From Stomorhina lunata (lineage: Eukaryota > Arthropoda > Insecta > Diptera > Rhiniidae), in assembly GCA_933228675.1 (NCBI GenBank), contig OW121740.1, positions 558,001 to 622,000 on the forward strand: a DNA stretch of 64,000 nt, read 5' to 3'. Position numbers and translations under genes: made by a program. Positions 50,104 to 64,000 of the stretch are shown here, piece after piece. The notes under the pieces were generated by a model that saw only the letters and a program-made list of their open reading frames with translations, ran no database searches and had not been told where the DNA came from. Positions within the stretch are counted from its first letter, which is position 1, and each line of letters opens with the position of its first letter.

Positions 50104-52555
50104 TATTTTAAAAATTAAATTGAGCTATGAATTAGATGGTAGTAAAATTATTCCAAAATGTAATCAACAGGCCTATTTATTTATTTATACCCCCTTCATT
50201 ATTAGGGAGGTACCGAATACTATTCTAATAAGGGGAAATATTTATCTGCCACTATGTAGATATTTATAACAAAGTTTTTGAATAAAGAATGAAAATATAT
50301 ATTTGGATTATTGTTGATAAATCTGAATTTAAATTGCTTATTTATATCTATTATTTAGTAAAAGTAGTTATTGTTGAGACCAATATTTGTTACTTCCCTA
50401 ATTTAAAATAGGGTTGAGCATTTAATTAAGGCTTGTTATATTACCAAAGTTAAAAACGAGTACATATGAATATTTGTTTACGAATTTCCAACCATTTATT
50501 AGATTCCACGAAAACTTGTGCATGATATGATTATTAACTATTTACTATTAGATTTGCATGTTTTCTGAAATCTGAATCAATCCTAATGTACCAAATATCA
50601 TGTAAAAAAATGCAAGATATTTCCACATAACGAGAATTTTTAGCATTAAAAAAGAAATTGTGAAAACAATTGCTACTAGATCAAGTGAAACGATGTAAAT
50701 TACAGTTTAATATTTGTAGGGATTCTTCGATTATTTTGTTAAATGTATTATTTTCGGCTTTACCATTGGAATTATGTATTAAAAGAAGACAAAAAATACA
50801 AAAAGACATAACTATAAAAACATAAAGAACAAAACACGTTATCAGATGACCAATATTAGCCCTCCATATATGAGATTTGATAAAAAAAAATCCTACCGAA
50901 ACGAATGACGATTTATAAGCAAAAGTATTCCAAGTGGACCGGATATACATATGTACAAAAGTATTTTCTATTACCCCCGAAAAAAAAATATTTGATTAAA
51001 CAAATAAAAACTTAAGCTCTGGACACAACCCATGGGATATTTCACACTCATACACAAATAAGACTATAATAGTGAACAAATGGAAACTAATTGTGGACAA
51101 TGGGATACCATTATTGTTGGTAGGTATCGTATTTATAGAATATATCTATAAGTTTGTCAATACCAAAGCCAAAGTTCAAATTAAAATGACACAAATTCAC
51201 ATAAACGTAAATACGATACTCGTAGTAATTCGAAAAAAAAAATAAACTAAATAAAAGCAAAATAAACTTGTTAAAAGTGTGATTATGTTCTTTGGTCATT
51301 CCATTTGGTTTGTTTTAACAGGCTGATGTTAAATTTGTTGTCTAAACATTGTTCAAAAGTAAAAACAGAAACAAAAAACAAAATACAATAAAAACATTGT
51401 CAGAACGCAAATGTAAGGATTCCATTGAAATAAGTTGATATTGAAGGTAATCCTGTGTTGTACTTAAAATAAATTACGTTTTAAATTTATTGAACCAGAA
51501 ATAGTTTTTCAACAAATAGACAATAAATACAAGTTTTTTAATATGAAAATGTATTTATCGCAAATTGTAAGTACATAAAATGTATAATAGATATGTATGT
51601 GTGTGTATGTGTTCAAGTATTTATAATACACACAAATACTAATATGTAAAGTACATATGTATGAGCTTAATTTCATTGAACATCCTTACCATGATGATGA
51701 CATTAATATTAATGTTGTTACCTCAATAAGTGTCCTCAAAAAATTTTCATTTGATTGTTTTTATTTTGTTTTTCATTTGTATAGCTTAGGATTGAATCCA
51801 ACTTTAACAACTTTGCATAACAAGTGTAACATCATTTAATTTTGTTAGTTAAAGTGTTATTAGAACCAAATACATATCATATGTTTCAAACATGAAATAA
51901 ATTCAAAATATTTAACAAAATTTGTAAGTTTTTGATATTTTAAATATTTATTAATACAAAAAATCGAATACATTAAAAAATGCGACCTATGATATAGTCA
52001 TCCCTTGATTATAGTAATTTGTTCCCTAAATAAATTTAATTATTCGAGGTTAAGTAAATAAAAATATTTAAAGTACATTCATAAATTATAGAAAATAACA
52101 ATAACAACTATTAGGATTATTAAAAAGAAATCTCATGTCATGTAATAAAATAAATAATAAATATTATTCCGTTTAAAAAACAATAAAACTCCTACCAGTT
52201 TAAAAAATAAATAATATCTACAAATATCAGCCCAAAAAATAAAAAATAAAAATACATATAACGAATATACAACTCCTAACCGAAAGGAAAGGAAGCTATA
52301 GAATTTGAAAATTAACGTTGTTGATGTCCGCCCTTAAGTCATGTTGAGAATTCAATTGACCGCAAAATCAAGATTATTATAACGTTAGCAAGTAAAACAG
52401 AGAACAACAACAACAACAAGAAAAATAACAACAACAATGACACAAAAACAAAAAAAACTAACTCAAGTTAACTTTTGCCTCAAATAATGCGGAAAATCAT
52501 ACAGAAAATACTTTTAGATATTTCTAACGGAAGTAAAAAAATACGCAGATACTTA
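50104..52555. other. Intergenic/intronic DNA, no gene seen
   Basis: No gene or RNA was recognised. CAACAA reiterations lie near 52405-52440 just before the large (AT)n tract. Confidence 0.5.
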
Positions 52556-52565
52556 CATATATATG

Positions 52566-52662
<97 letters not shown>
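52556..52662. repeat. Long (AT)n microsatellite
   Basis: About 107 bases of almost pure AT dinucleotide, interrupted by a few G and C near its left end (GTAT, ATAC). The open frames over it on both strands are Ile-Tyr repeats and not genes. Confidence 0.95.
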
Positions 52663-52664
<2 letters not shown>

Positions 52665-54713
52665 TCAATCCTACTAACACATAAACTTTAACATATACCG
52701 ACAAGAGAATTAAATACTAAATAAACATACAGACATTTTAAATACCCTAAACAATAGACCTGAACTTAATTTATTTTTTTTTTTTTTTGGAATTAACCAA
52801 ATTTAATTTACAAGCATCAGAAACAAATATCCCTTTTAAAATAAAATATCTTTTGCGTTTAAAATTATTTCGGTACTGCATTTTAACAGTAAAAATATTT
52901 TGAATTCCACGGCATTTTTTATTTAAATAACTTAATAAAACAGAAGAATGTATGAAACTACTTAACAATTTAACTCTAATTATAAAAAATTTTAAAAACT
53001 ACATTTTAGTCGACAATTACGACGATATTTATGAAATATTATATTTTCTTGCAATTTAAAAGAACATTTCAATTTAAAAGAAAATTTGTGAGCAGGTCTA
53101 AGAAAGCGTATTAGAATGAGAATAAACAAATATATGAGAAGAAAAATACTACATTAAACAGAATAAAAAACGACAAACAAAAAAAGAAAGAAAGAATTCT
53201 GGTTAAGATTCTTGCACTTTCTCAATATCGTATTCGTATGTAGGAATCGACTGACCATGAAACCGGAAACTAAAGGTAAGATTAAAAATCCTTTTGAAAT
53301 TGAAACGAAGAGTATCTGCAATTGTAGACTTTACTTGGTTTCCTTTCCGGAAACTCATACTTGTTCTTTAGTACAGACAACAAGTAGCACACAAGAACTT
53401 TTAAAGTTCTCATTGCAGCTTAAAATCTTCCTCTATACATGCTTATAGGTAGGTATTTAAAAATAAGAAATATTTAGATTTTACTACAACCATGTAAGAA
53501 ATGTATTAGCTTGTTGGACAGTATTATTCACTTACATATACATACATTCATATAGAGATAAAAACTTAAATGTGTCTATAAGCAATGTACCCCTTCCTGA
53601 AAGGAAAGAGTTAAATTTTATTTCGAAAAAAGGTCATCCTGTAAAGTAGTAAGTGAAAGAAATAAAAATTAAAAATTTATTTTTTTAAATATTCTATGTT
53701 AAAAAAAATTTTTGTACAAGAATTTTCGCAATATTTTCCTCTAGTGAAACATGGATAAAAAACCATGAAAGAATCTTTATACAAATTTTTGGTTTTCATA
53801 CTCGTGAACACTAAAAGTCTATAATAGAAAATAAAAATTTACCCAAACAATGTGACTACTTAAATATTGTAGAGGAACTTGGTTCGTTATTGTCATGCTC
53901 GTATCATGATGTTAGTCTTCGAGCGTAGCACTATAGCCTGGTTAAATATAAGGTATGTGAATGAGAGGAGTATTTTTATGTTCTAGAATTTTGTATTTAA
54001 AGTTTAGATATCAGTATATACAATGGCGAACAAAACCGAGTTCTTTTATATTTTCGCTTAAAATGTTATAAATGATTAATTAACAATAAAGCGATTTTTA
54101 ATTCCAAAACGCTTCCGTTAAGCTACAACAATTATTTATATTATAACTTTTACCAAAGACAATATAATATGTATAAAGATTCTGCACTTCATACATTTTT
54201 TTTCTATCAAATGTGAAATTAAAGTAGAAAAAGAACAATAAAAACTACTTTTACATTTTCGCTTGTTTGCTTTCCTTTTTCATATTGGTTTAATTTTACT
54301 CCATATTCTTTACCACTTACAAAGCAAAAATATACAAAACATGTGCAGAGTTTTGCTAGCCACTGTACATATATTCAAAACAAGCCTTATCTTGTGCTTG
54401 TACAATTTGCCTACAGCTAAATTTAAACAATTGAATTAGGATTTTTTATCAAATCGGTTATAGGAAATTTCATTTTATCAAAATATTCTATGAACATTCA
54501 AGTGAATAAACAGTGTAACAATATTCCTGCGTATGTATATACTGGAAGCACTTTCGAATATCCAACGTTTTAAGAAATAACATCAGCGAAAAAACAATCA
54601 AAAGAAAATATGTGTATTCCTCATAAATGTTTTTACTATCAAAATTACTCTCAATAAAGAGTTTTTAAAAAAATTTGGCAACCAAAAAAAATAAATAAAA
54701 CCAGAATATTATT
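52663..54713. other. Intergenic/intronic DNA, no gene seen
   Basis: AT-rich. A + frame at 53212-53448 has no family features, no supported splice structure and ordinary composition, so it is left out. Confidence 0.5.
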
Positions 54714-54959
54714 CGCACTTGATCAACAAAAGGGTATTAACTCAAAATTTTTAAATTTTCAGTAGACTCAAAAAACTATTTTATTTAACTACTACTTTCA
54801 TATAAGGAAGAGGGGTAAAACTGTAGTTTTTTGGTAAAATTATAGTGAGAATGATGTCAGATTTTTACAGTGGGTAGATAAGACTACTACACATCAATTT
54901 CTTTAAAAAAGTGAAAATTTAAAAATTTTGAGTTAACACCCTCTTGTTGAACAAGTGCG
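54714..54959. mobile_element. MITE, 246 bp, with ~47-bp terminal inverted repeats
   Basis: The left end is CGCACTTGATCAACAAAAGG, and the right end reverse-complemented is CGCACTTGTTCAACAAGAGG. Both continue TTAACTCAAAATTTTTAAAT TTTCA with only about four mismatches in some 47 positions. TATT lies directly outside both ends (54710-54713 and 54960-54963), consistent with a 4-bp duplication. The interior of ~150 bases is non-coding. The superfamily is not assigned. Confidence 0.8.
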
Positions 54960-54963
54960 TATT

Positions 54964-57900
54964 GTATTTTATTACAATTTTGAAACATTTTTATATTCTT
55001 AATAATTTAGTACTGAATCATTTTAAAACACGACAATGATTTGAAAAACTATTCGTTTGATAAAATATTGCTTCAATTAGCTTCACTTGCTCTATTTAAA
55101 AGACATACATATTTTTCGGTAAAAGTTAGAGTTACAGAGAACAGGATCTTTCATAAACTTTGTTTTTGGACTATGGAAAGTATTAAATTCATGACAACAC
55201 TGTCTTTCATATTACGACACACATACATATGAATGTGTATGTAGGATTGATATAAATATACAATAGATATACATAAATATTGTATTGACTTGTAAATGAT
55301 TTCTAAGATTAAAAAGAAAGTAAAAAAAGTCCCTTTGTACGAGTATATATTTTTTTCTTTTGCAAAAATGTCTATCGTTCAATCGAATTGGCTTAAAGCC
55401 ACAAACTCATTTATCTTTATTTTAATTTATTTTCTTTGTCTTACCGTCTTCCAATATCTTCAGGGTGAGATGATTGGTTATAGTCTCAAGACAATTAATA
55501 AAATTTCAAACTCCCAATATCGAAATGTTGGTTGGTTGCCCCTCTCTCCAAGTGATACCAAAGTTAGGCATAAATAAGATGTACGAGTGTGAAAGTATCA
55601 TTGCAAACCCTCCCTGTTGATTACAATCATCATTATCATTATCATCATCATTATAATTATTAGTTACAAACATGTTTTTGTAATCATAATAAATGAAAAT
55701 TGATTGAATTCCATTAGGAAAATATAGATAATTTTCCCTTTTCTTCTTTTCCTTTTGGCATATTAAAATGAAAGATTTAAAATAAAATTTATATGTAAAT
55801 CGGACTCAAAAGTAAAGTACATAATTTAACTATTTAGTAATAAGTATGTTTATTATTTTAAATAACTTTAATACTCAAATTTCAATGACTAATTATTTTC
55901 AATTACGTATCAAAGGAAATTCATAGTTCACAAAATGTAAAGTATTTAGAAATGTAAATCATTTACTATTAGTTAATTTAAAAAAAATTAAAATAAAATT
56001 TTGTATTGAAATAAAAAAAGTTTATGTAGAAGAAGAGGTTTTGAATCGAATATCCGAAGTTTTGAGAATTCAAAATTTTTGTATATACATTTACAAAATT
56101 GAAAAGAAATTATATAGCTTATGTTTTTTTTCCTCTATCTTATTTATAACAAAAATTTAATACATACAAACATATGAATGTGTATGTTTAAATTAATACT
56201 AGATTAGCAAAAATCTTTTAGGTAATTGAAATTTTGAAGGCGTGCCCACTCACGCTTTCATAAGAATTTATATTAAAACTATTAAACTCAATACATTCAA
56301 GATAATTATATATAATGTGCAAATTAAGGGTTCGGTATAATATTTATATAAAATAAGCCTAGATTAACCTTTTAACATAATATTAAAATTTTGAAATGTA
56401 GATGGGCCAGTATTAAATATTATCTTCATAAGATACATTAGTTTTAACGCTTATTAAGGCGAAAGGTATAGAACCATTAAATCAAATGTTCTACATATTT
56501 CATTTCCTATTATGTGGAAACATATGCATTAAAATGGCCCCTTTCTTAAAACTATTCTATTTAGACGTAAAATAGAATGGAATAGTTGTGTAAACTCATT
56601 TTAATGAAATATTTCTATTTCTACATGAGTTTGTGTTTTTTAACGCACGTAAAAAATACCTCAAATATTATTTTACACCAACTTCGTCTGATGATATATG
56701 AAGATCGTTGTGAAGAAAAATGTTTTTAATTTTAAAAATTTAATAAAATTCTCACCCACATTTTAGACGTTTCTCATGTGTGTAAGAAGGAATATGTTTG
56801 CATAAAAATTATAATATTAATCATGGTTTATACACAATCATTTTTGTTTTCTTTTTATTTTTTTGATGGCGTTTATTTTCTTAACTACAAAAAAAGACCA
56901 AACACTAAATGACATCCAGTTATTCAAACTCAAATAGAAAATCAAGGTTAAATGAAAGTGTAGGTGTAGAAGTGTAGATTTTAAAAAAGCCAGCAAAGGT
57001 GAAAAGGTAAATAAGCCTATTTGTTAAAGGAATTCTAAAAAGATTCACTTCATTTCCTACGACATCAAAAGCAGCCAAAAGAAAATGAATTTATTTCAAG
57101 AGAAAAACATACAAAAAGACAAATTACACTTTAGCAGAGTGTTAAGATGAAAATTTCGCACCTACATATACACACATACACAAACATCTTACAAACACAC
57201 ACAAAGATTTATTTCATTTATTCTTAGAACACAAAATGGTTTATTTATTGTTAAAGATTTTATAAAGAAGCAAATAAAAGAAACAACTACAACAACAAGA
57301 AAAAGAACAAAGTGACGAAATGAGGAGTAAGATTTAATAGCAGACTCAACTCTCAACATAATTCGCCTGTCGGAAGAGATGCTGGAGGATACATGTTTTT
57401 AACCGTTGATACATTGTAAAATTAAATGCCTTACATTGTACAAATCACCGGTAATCAATTCAAAAAAAAATAAATAAAATATATAATAAAAAAAAGGAGA
57501 ACCAACCATTCGGTAGACTAAAGGCATAGACTTACAATACACGAGATACACACACAATAGATGGCACAAAAGTCAGTTCAAAGTGTGTTAGAGTATGGCC
57601 TTAGGCCAATATGTCTCGGCGGCAGAAGGGGCAAAACAAATAAATACGCATTAGAGGTATTCATAATAAAAATAATATTTTTAGTATTATTCCGCCATTG
57701 ATGAGACCAACTATTTTCAGACAAGAAATAGATAACCATTTCTTGTCTGAAAATTTGTCTTATTTCGAAGGATATACATAAATATATGTTTTGTTTAATT
57801 TCTGCAACTCGTTTTGTCATGAGTTCAAAATTCAACATCTCAAAATCTTCAGTTTTAAATTCGTATTTTTTTCATATTATGACTCCGCGTTTTCAGGTCC

Positions 57901-60900
57901 AAGTGATCTTAAATAGGAAACAGAGTAGATGTATTAGTTCGAGGATTTAATCAAAATGACATTAAAATTCGAGCACACACTTAAGACTCAAGATAACAAA
58001 AATTTGTTTGAGCTCCGCTACTTTTTTTGTATTAGGTCTATAAAAAAAATATTTTATGAAATAAAAGAACGAACGTGCCTTTGCTTACGCTTTGGTAACG
58101 TTCCACTTTTTCTTCAGTTACAGAAAAAAACAATAAAGTTTTTACTTGTAATGGAAAAATGATTGAATTTGTCAATGAATGACTAACAAAACACAACAAT
58201 CAGCTGTGCAAGTTAGGATAAAATGAGGACATCTAGTTGCCAGATGAATTGAAATCCAAGATACAGGCCTAATGTTACAAATAAATAAATTCTACTTTCA
58301 ATCATTTTGTCTATGTATTTTAAATTATGAATATGCTAAAAAATACGTTGACTTATAAATATAATTAATTAAAAAAAATACGCAATATTCTCAACTTTGA
58401 GATAAATTAATTGGTAAATTGATGTGTGATATTTAGTGAAAATAAATTCGCATTTACTTTTGCTGAAAATATTTAAATATAGCATTTAAATCTTTTAGTG
58501 ATTTGGTATGGTCAAATTTCGTAAAATTATCTTGAAAATTACGACGTGTATTTTGATTGCAAGACTATATATACGTTAGCATAATTAAATTCACTTTGTT
58601 TAAAAATTTTTACCTTTTCACATTAAAAAAATAATATTTTAAAACAAAAATTTGTTTCTTAAATAAGCTCCCCTTTTTGTTGAGAACGCTATTTTTCTCA
58701 AACCTTTGAAAAAGTATTTATTTTCAAATCATCTTCAAATTGCAAATAAACATTTTCCAACTGAGTTCTACATATCAACTGAACCCAAATAATAACTAAG
58801 GTGGTTTATTTAAAAAGTGATAAGAAATTTTAAGAATTATTTAACAATTACAATTATTTCTTATAGAATACAATAAAATTATTAAAATTTCGAAAACGAC
58901 TTAATCTGGCAACAATGTTAGAAAAACATTCAGTCAACATTTCCCATTCTCTCATTTTAATTTTATTTAATCCTATGTTCGCTATCCCAACTTTAGAACT
59001 GTTAAACAGCCACAGACATTATGAACATTTGTTGTTTTGATTTTTTCGCCTTCATTCATTTTTCCGTTTATTGTGAAATGTTGGTTGATTCACATTATGC
59101 GATGCCCTAAAGTATGCTGTAGATTTTTGTTTAGCGTTTTTATTTTAATGTTTCAACAGGAAATCTACTGTGATTGTATTGTTTGAAGGTGTAAATTTTG
59201 TGAGTATATGTGTGTGTAAGTGGCAAGAAGGTAATTTTTTAGAAGAAGGGGAAATAACAATAAAGGCTCATTGATTTTCCTTAATGCTGTCGTTGTCGTT
59301 ATATTCGAAGAGTTTGAGTACCAATGTAGTAGTAAAATAAGTAATTTATTTGTAAAATTAGGCAATTTTCTTGCACGAATTAGAAAATTGATAGCTGAAA
59401 CACCTATTGTAAATATAATACGTGGAGGTGGATAAACACTCGTGTTTTTTGAAATATAAAGAGCTACTTATGATTTCCATTCCTTAATATTTGAATGAAT
59501 GAAGAAGAAAATACAAAAAATCCAATAAAATATGAAATTAATATTAGACATTTTTTTCCAAAATTTAACATCTACCATCAACATCATAAACAGGTTGTTT
59601 ATTTAACAAAGGATGTTGTAATTTAAAAAAGGAATCGGAACATAACGGAACGACTTTTCAATTTACCTTAACAAGTATTTAATAAAGAAATGGAAAAATG
59701 TACTAGAAAAAAATTGACAGTGGTATCATCGAAAAAGTATAAGAATAAAATTTAAATGAATTAATAGAAATACATTTTTTAGAAATCTTATGAAAAAAAA
59801 AAGTTTACAAAGATTTAAATATAATTTTCAGGCATTTCTTAAAGACTTAAAAAATATATTGTCAAATTTTGAATACCCACCGTATAAAACCTGCATAATA
59901 AATTTGTTTGCCACGTTTCTTAAACAGATTTGGAATTTTTTTTTAATTCTTGAATCCTGATAAAGATTTTTTATATGCTTATGCGTCACATATGAACGAA
60001 GAATCTACTTATTTTTGTTGACATACATATGAACTTTGATAAAATATGTTCTTCATTACAAATTTACATATATTACAAAAATACACGTATGTATTTTAGA
60101 ATCGGGGTATGTACATGATGTACTATTTATATGTTGTAGAATGAGTGAATACATTTTTACGCAGCATAAAATCAAGAAGCACAATTCCATTTACACTTGA
60201 AGTCAAAAATGATTTGTTGACAAAAGATTTTTTTTCGTATTTTTAATAAATTCTTCTTTGAAAATGATGGAAATGATTTTATTCTTTGACTTGTGCTCCC
60301 TGCTCTTTGACGGGGGTATTTTATTTTACATTACAGTCTTTTCCCTAACGTGTAACTCAATGAAAAGTTTGCGTTTAAAATGTTAAATAAAATGAATTGA
60401 ATAATTTTCTAAAATTTAAATAGCTTTTTGCATTATTTATCTTTGAGATTATTTTCGACTGACTTATAACTCTGTACTTAGTTATGCATACAAATTTATA
60501 CTCTGATTTATAACACAAAATCAAAAAAACGTGTTGCATTTATCAAGAAAAAAAAACACATTATAAAAAATACCAATAACAAAGAAATATAACAGCTGTT
60601 GCATGTGAAAATTTATCAAAATGTTGAGAATGTGTTCAGAGAAGAAAATACAATCATTTTATTTTTGAATATAAATTAAGAACAACAAAATTGAGCTTTA
60701 ATAAAATGAACCAAAAACAATTAAATTTTGTCAGAGTTGAATAATTTATTTTGCTATTATTCAAAACTCACCTGTGTTTCATGAGCAGTTGTGGTTCGTT
60801 TCCAAACATTTAGTTATTCTGGTAAAACACTTTAATAAATATATATTTTTTGAAGCTGCAATAAAACACAGTTTCAGCATAAAAAAAAGATTTGCACATT

Positions 60901-63187
60901 TCCTTTTTTTTATATATATGTATTTCCGCAATTAAAAGGTACAAAAGTACTTAACAAAAATGTGAAATGTAGTTTTGTTAAAGAATTTATTTTTTTAGTT
61001 GAAATTTATTTACGTTAACAGCATTAGCTATTTCAGAAATAAAAACACAAAACTATAAAGGTATTACAACGAATTTAGATTTCCCTACAATAAAACTGCC
61101 CAAAGTTTTTTAAAGAGTTTAAATGAAGATTTGATGATGATCCGTCTTATTTCGAAGGACACACACACAAAGAAACATGAAAAGGAAAAGGCTAAGCACA
61201 ACGTGGGGAAAAAAGGATATAACTTATAGAAATGTGTCTTATTCAAACCACTTTTGTTATTGCTTCTGCTTAAGTGTAGCGCATATAAAACAAAATGCAG
61301 TTAAGTTTGGAAAAAGATGAAAATGCTCTACGACGTATTTAAAGCGAAAAAAGGGACGCCGTAAAAATAATTTACACGAAAAATGTTATAAAATTTAATT
61401 ACCCCAATGTTAATGCAAAACTATAATTGCTTTACCAAAATGGAATAAAAAAATTGTTAAATACGTTTGTATTTGTTAACATTCTTCTGCCTTTGGCAAA
61501 ACTTTAGCATCGTTAACATCACACACACACACAACCAATTGAAGATACTATTTATATTTGAAGTAACAAGAGTATCCATTTTTCCTTTGGAAAATTAATT
61601 ACAATAAAGTAAGAACAGTATCTACAATATTTTATATTCTTTGGTAAATAAATTGCATTGAGAATTCGTTTATTAAATTATTTTCTGTGTTAAGGTAATT
61701 TTTGAGACTTTATTTAAAAGGACATTTACTATACACCTACACATCACATACATATTTAAATGATCCGTTTAAGGGATTTCAAAAGAAGAATCTTAATAAA
61801 GTTCAAATATTTTCTATTACTTTTCTAGAAATTTAATAGATTGTTAAGTATAGAGAAAGTGCGGGTAATATGGCACACATATTAGTTTTAAGATGGTCAA
61901 ATTTTTAGTTTTTAAAATTAAAATAGGATTTAACCCTCCACATTATACATATGTTCTGCTTCCTCCTCCTGTATTGTGCAGTTCTCAACGTCAAGGAAAC
62001 AATTGTTGGGCATTTTTTATGTCGTCTTTTTTTTAAATTAAATTATAAATGTTCAATAAGAATTTTGAAAGTATTTTTAAGTTATCTTTAAACAAAATTG
62101 TTCATTTAACAGAATTCCAAATGAATACAAAAATATTTATTGGGAATTTTCAAAAGATTTTAAGTAAATGTTCAACATTGCTACTGTATACTAATAAAGT
62201 TAACTGCACACTTGCCTAGAAAATAATTTTCCTAAAATTCGTAACGAAGTCGGAGTCATTAAAAATTGTCAATATGCACCACTTCGGATTTGGCTGTCAG
62301 TTTGGTTTTCTGGGTACATAAGTATGTATGTATATTTTTGTTAACATGTATAGGTGCGCATGTTGGTTTCTTGTCCTTGGGTCAATTAATTGGACATTGA
62401 TATCTCAGTATGTCTGAGTATTCATAGGAGTAAATAAATAGATGATTTCCCAGAAAGGAAACATGTTTAAATGCATGCTTAGGCATGCAATAACATAGAA
62501 TTATTGGTAATCAACATAAATGTTTACTTACCTTTGTATAACATAATGTCTTCAACCTATTTTAGATTGTACTACCATTTACATGCAAATTCGTATCCAA
62601 GAGACAAATTTCTTGCTACAGCCAAATAAATGGATTCTACTGCAGGAACCTAAAAGAATAAAGAAGAAAAAGGCGTCAAAACACTTTCACACAGAGATAA
62701 CTAAAAAAAACAAATACAAATTTAAATTGAAGGAGAAATAATTAAACAACAAAAAAGGATAATACGATTGGGATATGATTACTATTGTCATGGTAATACT
62801 TTTATGCTTTCGGAAATCTTTTTTTTTTTTTTGTACTTTTTCTCCTTCGGTTCTTTATGTTAATTTCTTTTATTTATTAAGGATTTACAAGCAAGGCCTT
62901 TAAATATGTATATTAAAGGATAAATCCTTGAGTGAAAAATTTAGATAAAAGTAAACAACAATAAAATACATGTACAACATCCTGTCTGAACGCCTCAATC
63001 GTTTGCTTGCTCTACCTTTGGTCGAAAAATATTCGAAATTACAAAAAAAATAATAAAATTAAATCAAATGAAACAAAATAAAAGAGGAAAATCCCGAAAA
63101 TGAAAATCATGTTTAAGTGGCTTTGAAGTGAGAAAGACATAAATAAATAAAAACAGATTTTCATTTTTTTACCAACCACATCAAATA
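54964..63187. other. Long gene-free tract
   Basis: No convincing gene. It holds a perfect 17-bp hairpin at 57713-57754, a GC-richer patch at 57590-57635 and scattered (CA)n/(TATG)n reiterations. Frames at 55296-55577, 57578-57838 and 59165-59365 lack any family signature. Confidence 0.45.
57713..57754. repeat. Perfect 17-bp hairpin with an 8-nt loop
   Basis: ATTTTCAGACAAGAAAT (57713-57729) and ATTTCTTGTCTGAAAAT (57738-57754) are exact reverse complements around AGATAACC. It is followed at once by GTCTTATTTCGAAGGA, which recurs at 61144-61159. Confidence 0.9.
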
Positions 63188-63813
63188 ACAAGTAAGAAAA
63201 TGCCATAGTCGGTCAAGCCCGACTAGTTAATACTCTTCACTACTGATAAAATATGGTCAAACAAGTTTTTCCAAAGTCCTAGAGATATACATATGTATAT
63301 GCTTATATATATTTTTTAATTTCGAAATTTAAGTACATTTTGTCATTTTCGGCAGAGGGTCTTATATGGGAGCTAGGGTAAAATGAGAATCAATTGCAAA
63401 AAAATTTTGGTTATCGGTTCATATAAAAAACAATAATCTCCAGAATTTTAAACACTCTTCTCGACACTTTTGAGAACGTGTCTTGTACGTGAGGTATTGT
63501 CAAATATGGATTGATTTCAAATTTAGTAGGTACAGATTTCAATTACCATAAGCAATATTTAAGCTAAATATTATTAAAATACAAATAAATTTATTACTAA
63601 AACTACCCGAAATAATAAACCAATTTTGTTCCAATAGGGATTGTCCAAAAAAATATCCGTGCCAAATTTGATTAAATTATCTAAATTAAATCAACTCACG
63701 GAGTGAATTCAAGTCAACCGTTATACTAAATTGTTAGGACCAATATTAAGAGTTACAAACATCAGTACAAACCCAATACACCCTTTCCACCTACATATAC
63801 TGATGAAGGGTAA
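63188..63813 (-). mobile_element. INE-1/DINE-1-like element, shorter diverged copy
   Basis: The left end ACAAGTAAGAAAATGCCATA is followed by the hairpin GTCGG-TCAAGC-CCGAC and ATACTCTTCACTACTGAT. The right end CCCTTTCCACCTACATATAC, then TGATGAAGGGTAAAAC, is the subterminal inverted counterpart. It is about 625 bp and more diverged than the copy at 38540, lacking a clean GTCCGTC block. Confidence 0.68.
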
Positions 63814-64000
63814 AACAACAAAAAAAACATTTTATGGTAGAGTCCAACTACTTTAAGCTCTACAATGAAATTTGAGCTGTAGTATAAATAAATCTGTTAA
63901 AAGAGTATAACTTTATCCGATTTTAAAATAGAGGGAAAAATATCTATAGATATTGGCCAAAGTCTAGGCCAGCAACTTGAACTTTTTTTAATTTTCTATT
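63814..64000. other. Window end, nothing recognised
   Basis: AT-rich sequence with no gene or clear repeat. Confidence 0.5.

Noticed and set aside
52475..52704. Open frames over the (AT)n tract on both strands
   Set aside because: They encode only alternating Ile and Tyr from the microsatellite.
1..64000. CRISPR arrays, rRNA genes, bacterial-type operons
   Set aside because: None seen; the sequence is eukaryotic, and its repeats are transposons, minisatellites and microsatellites.

Overview
This window looks like a dipteran nuclear genome, most likely a calyptrate (blowfly or housefly-like) fly. It is strongly AT-rich, full of short ACAT/TATG and poly-A/T runs, and intron-poor in recognisable coding sequence. 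It carries several copies of an INE-1/DINE-1-like (Helentron-related) short element whose sequence ('TTATACCC...', '...CGATTTAGCNATGTCCGTC...', and a hairpin next to a CTTACTTGT end) is typical of higher flies. The family assignment comes from remembered sequence architecture, and the taxon is an inference.

I can support only one protein gene: a three-exon lipocalin (apolipoprotein D/Lazarillo-like) on the + strand at 34024-34806. It has a signal peptide, a GxW motif, paired cysteines and a hydrophobic C-terminal tail suggestive of GPI anchoring. The rest is intergenic or intronic DNA with no other convincing gene. Nearly all other open frames are short, low-complexity or inside transposons.

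Layout: 1-2440 holds a ~120-bp minisatellite and INE-1-like fragments; 5235-5480 an INE-1-like 5' end; 11494-16255 a 4.8-kb foldback-like element whose long inverted arms contain ~132-bp tandem repeats, with a second inverted-repeat element (12852-14363) at its centre; 18847-19242 a small TA-flanked MITE candidate; 20849-21751 a hAT-like element with a tRNA-derived SINE inserted in it; 23170-24300 and 35713-37032 two copies of a degenerate TA-flanked Tc1/mariner-type element; 27204-28702, 38540-39299 and 63188-63813 INE-1-like elements on the minus strand; 34024-34806 the lipocalin gene; 49723-50103 a possible small Helitron; 52556-52662 an (AT)n microsatellite; 54714-54959 a 246-bp MITE with ~47-bp terminal inverted repeats and a TATT duplication.

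There is no operon or multi-gene system here. The biology is a single secreted or membrane-anchored lipocalin gene in a transposon-rich desert, with nested insertions that allow relative dating of the elements.
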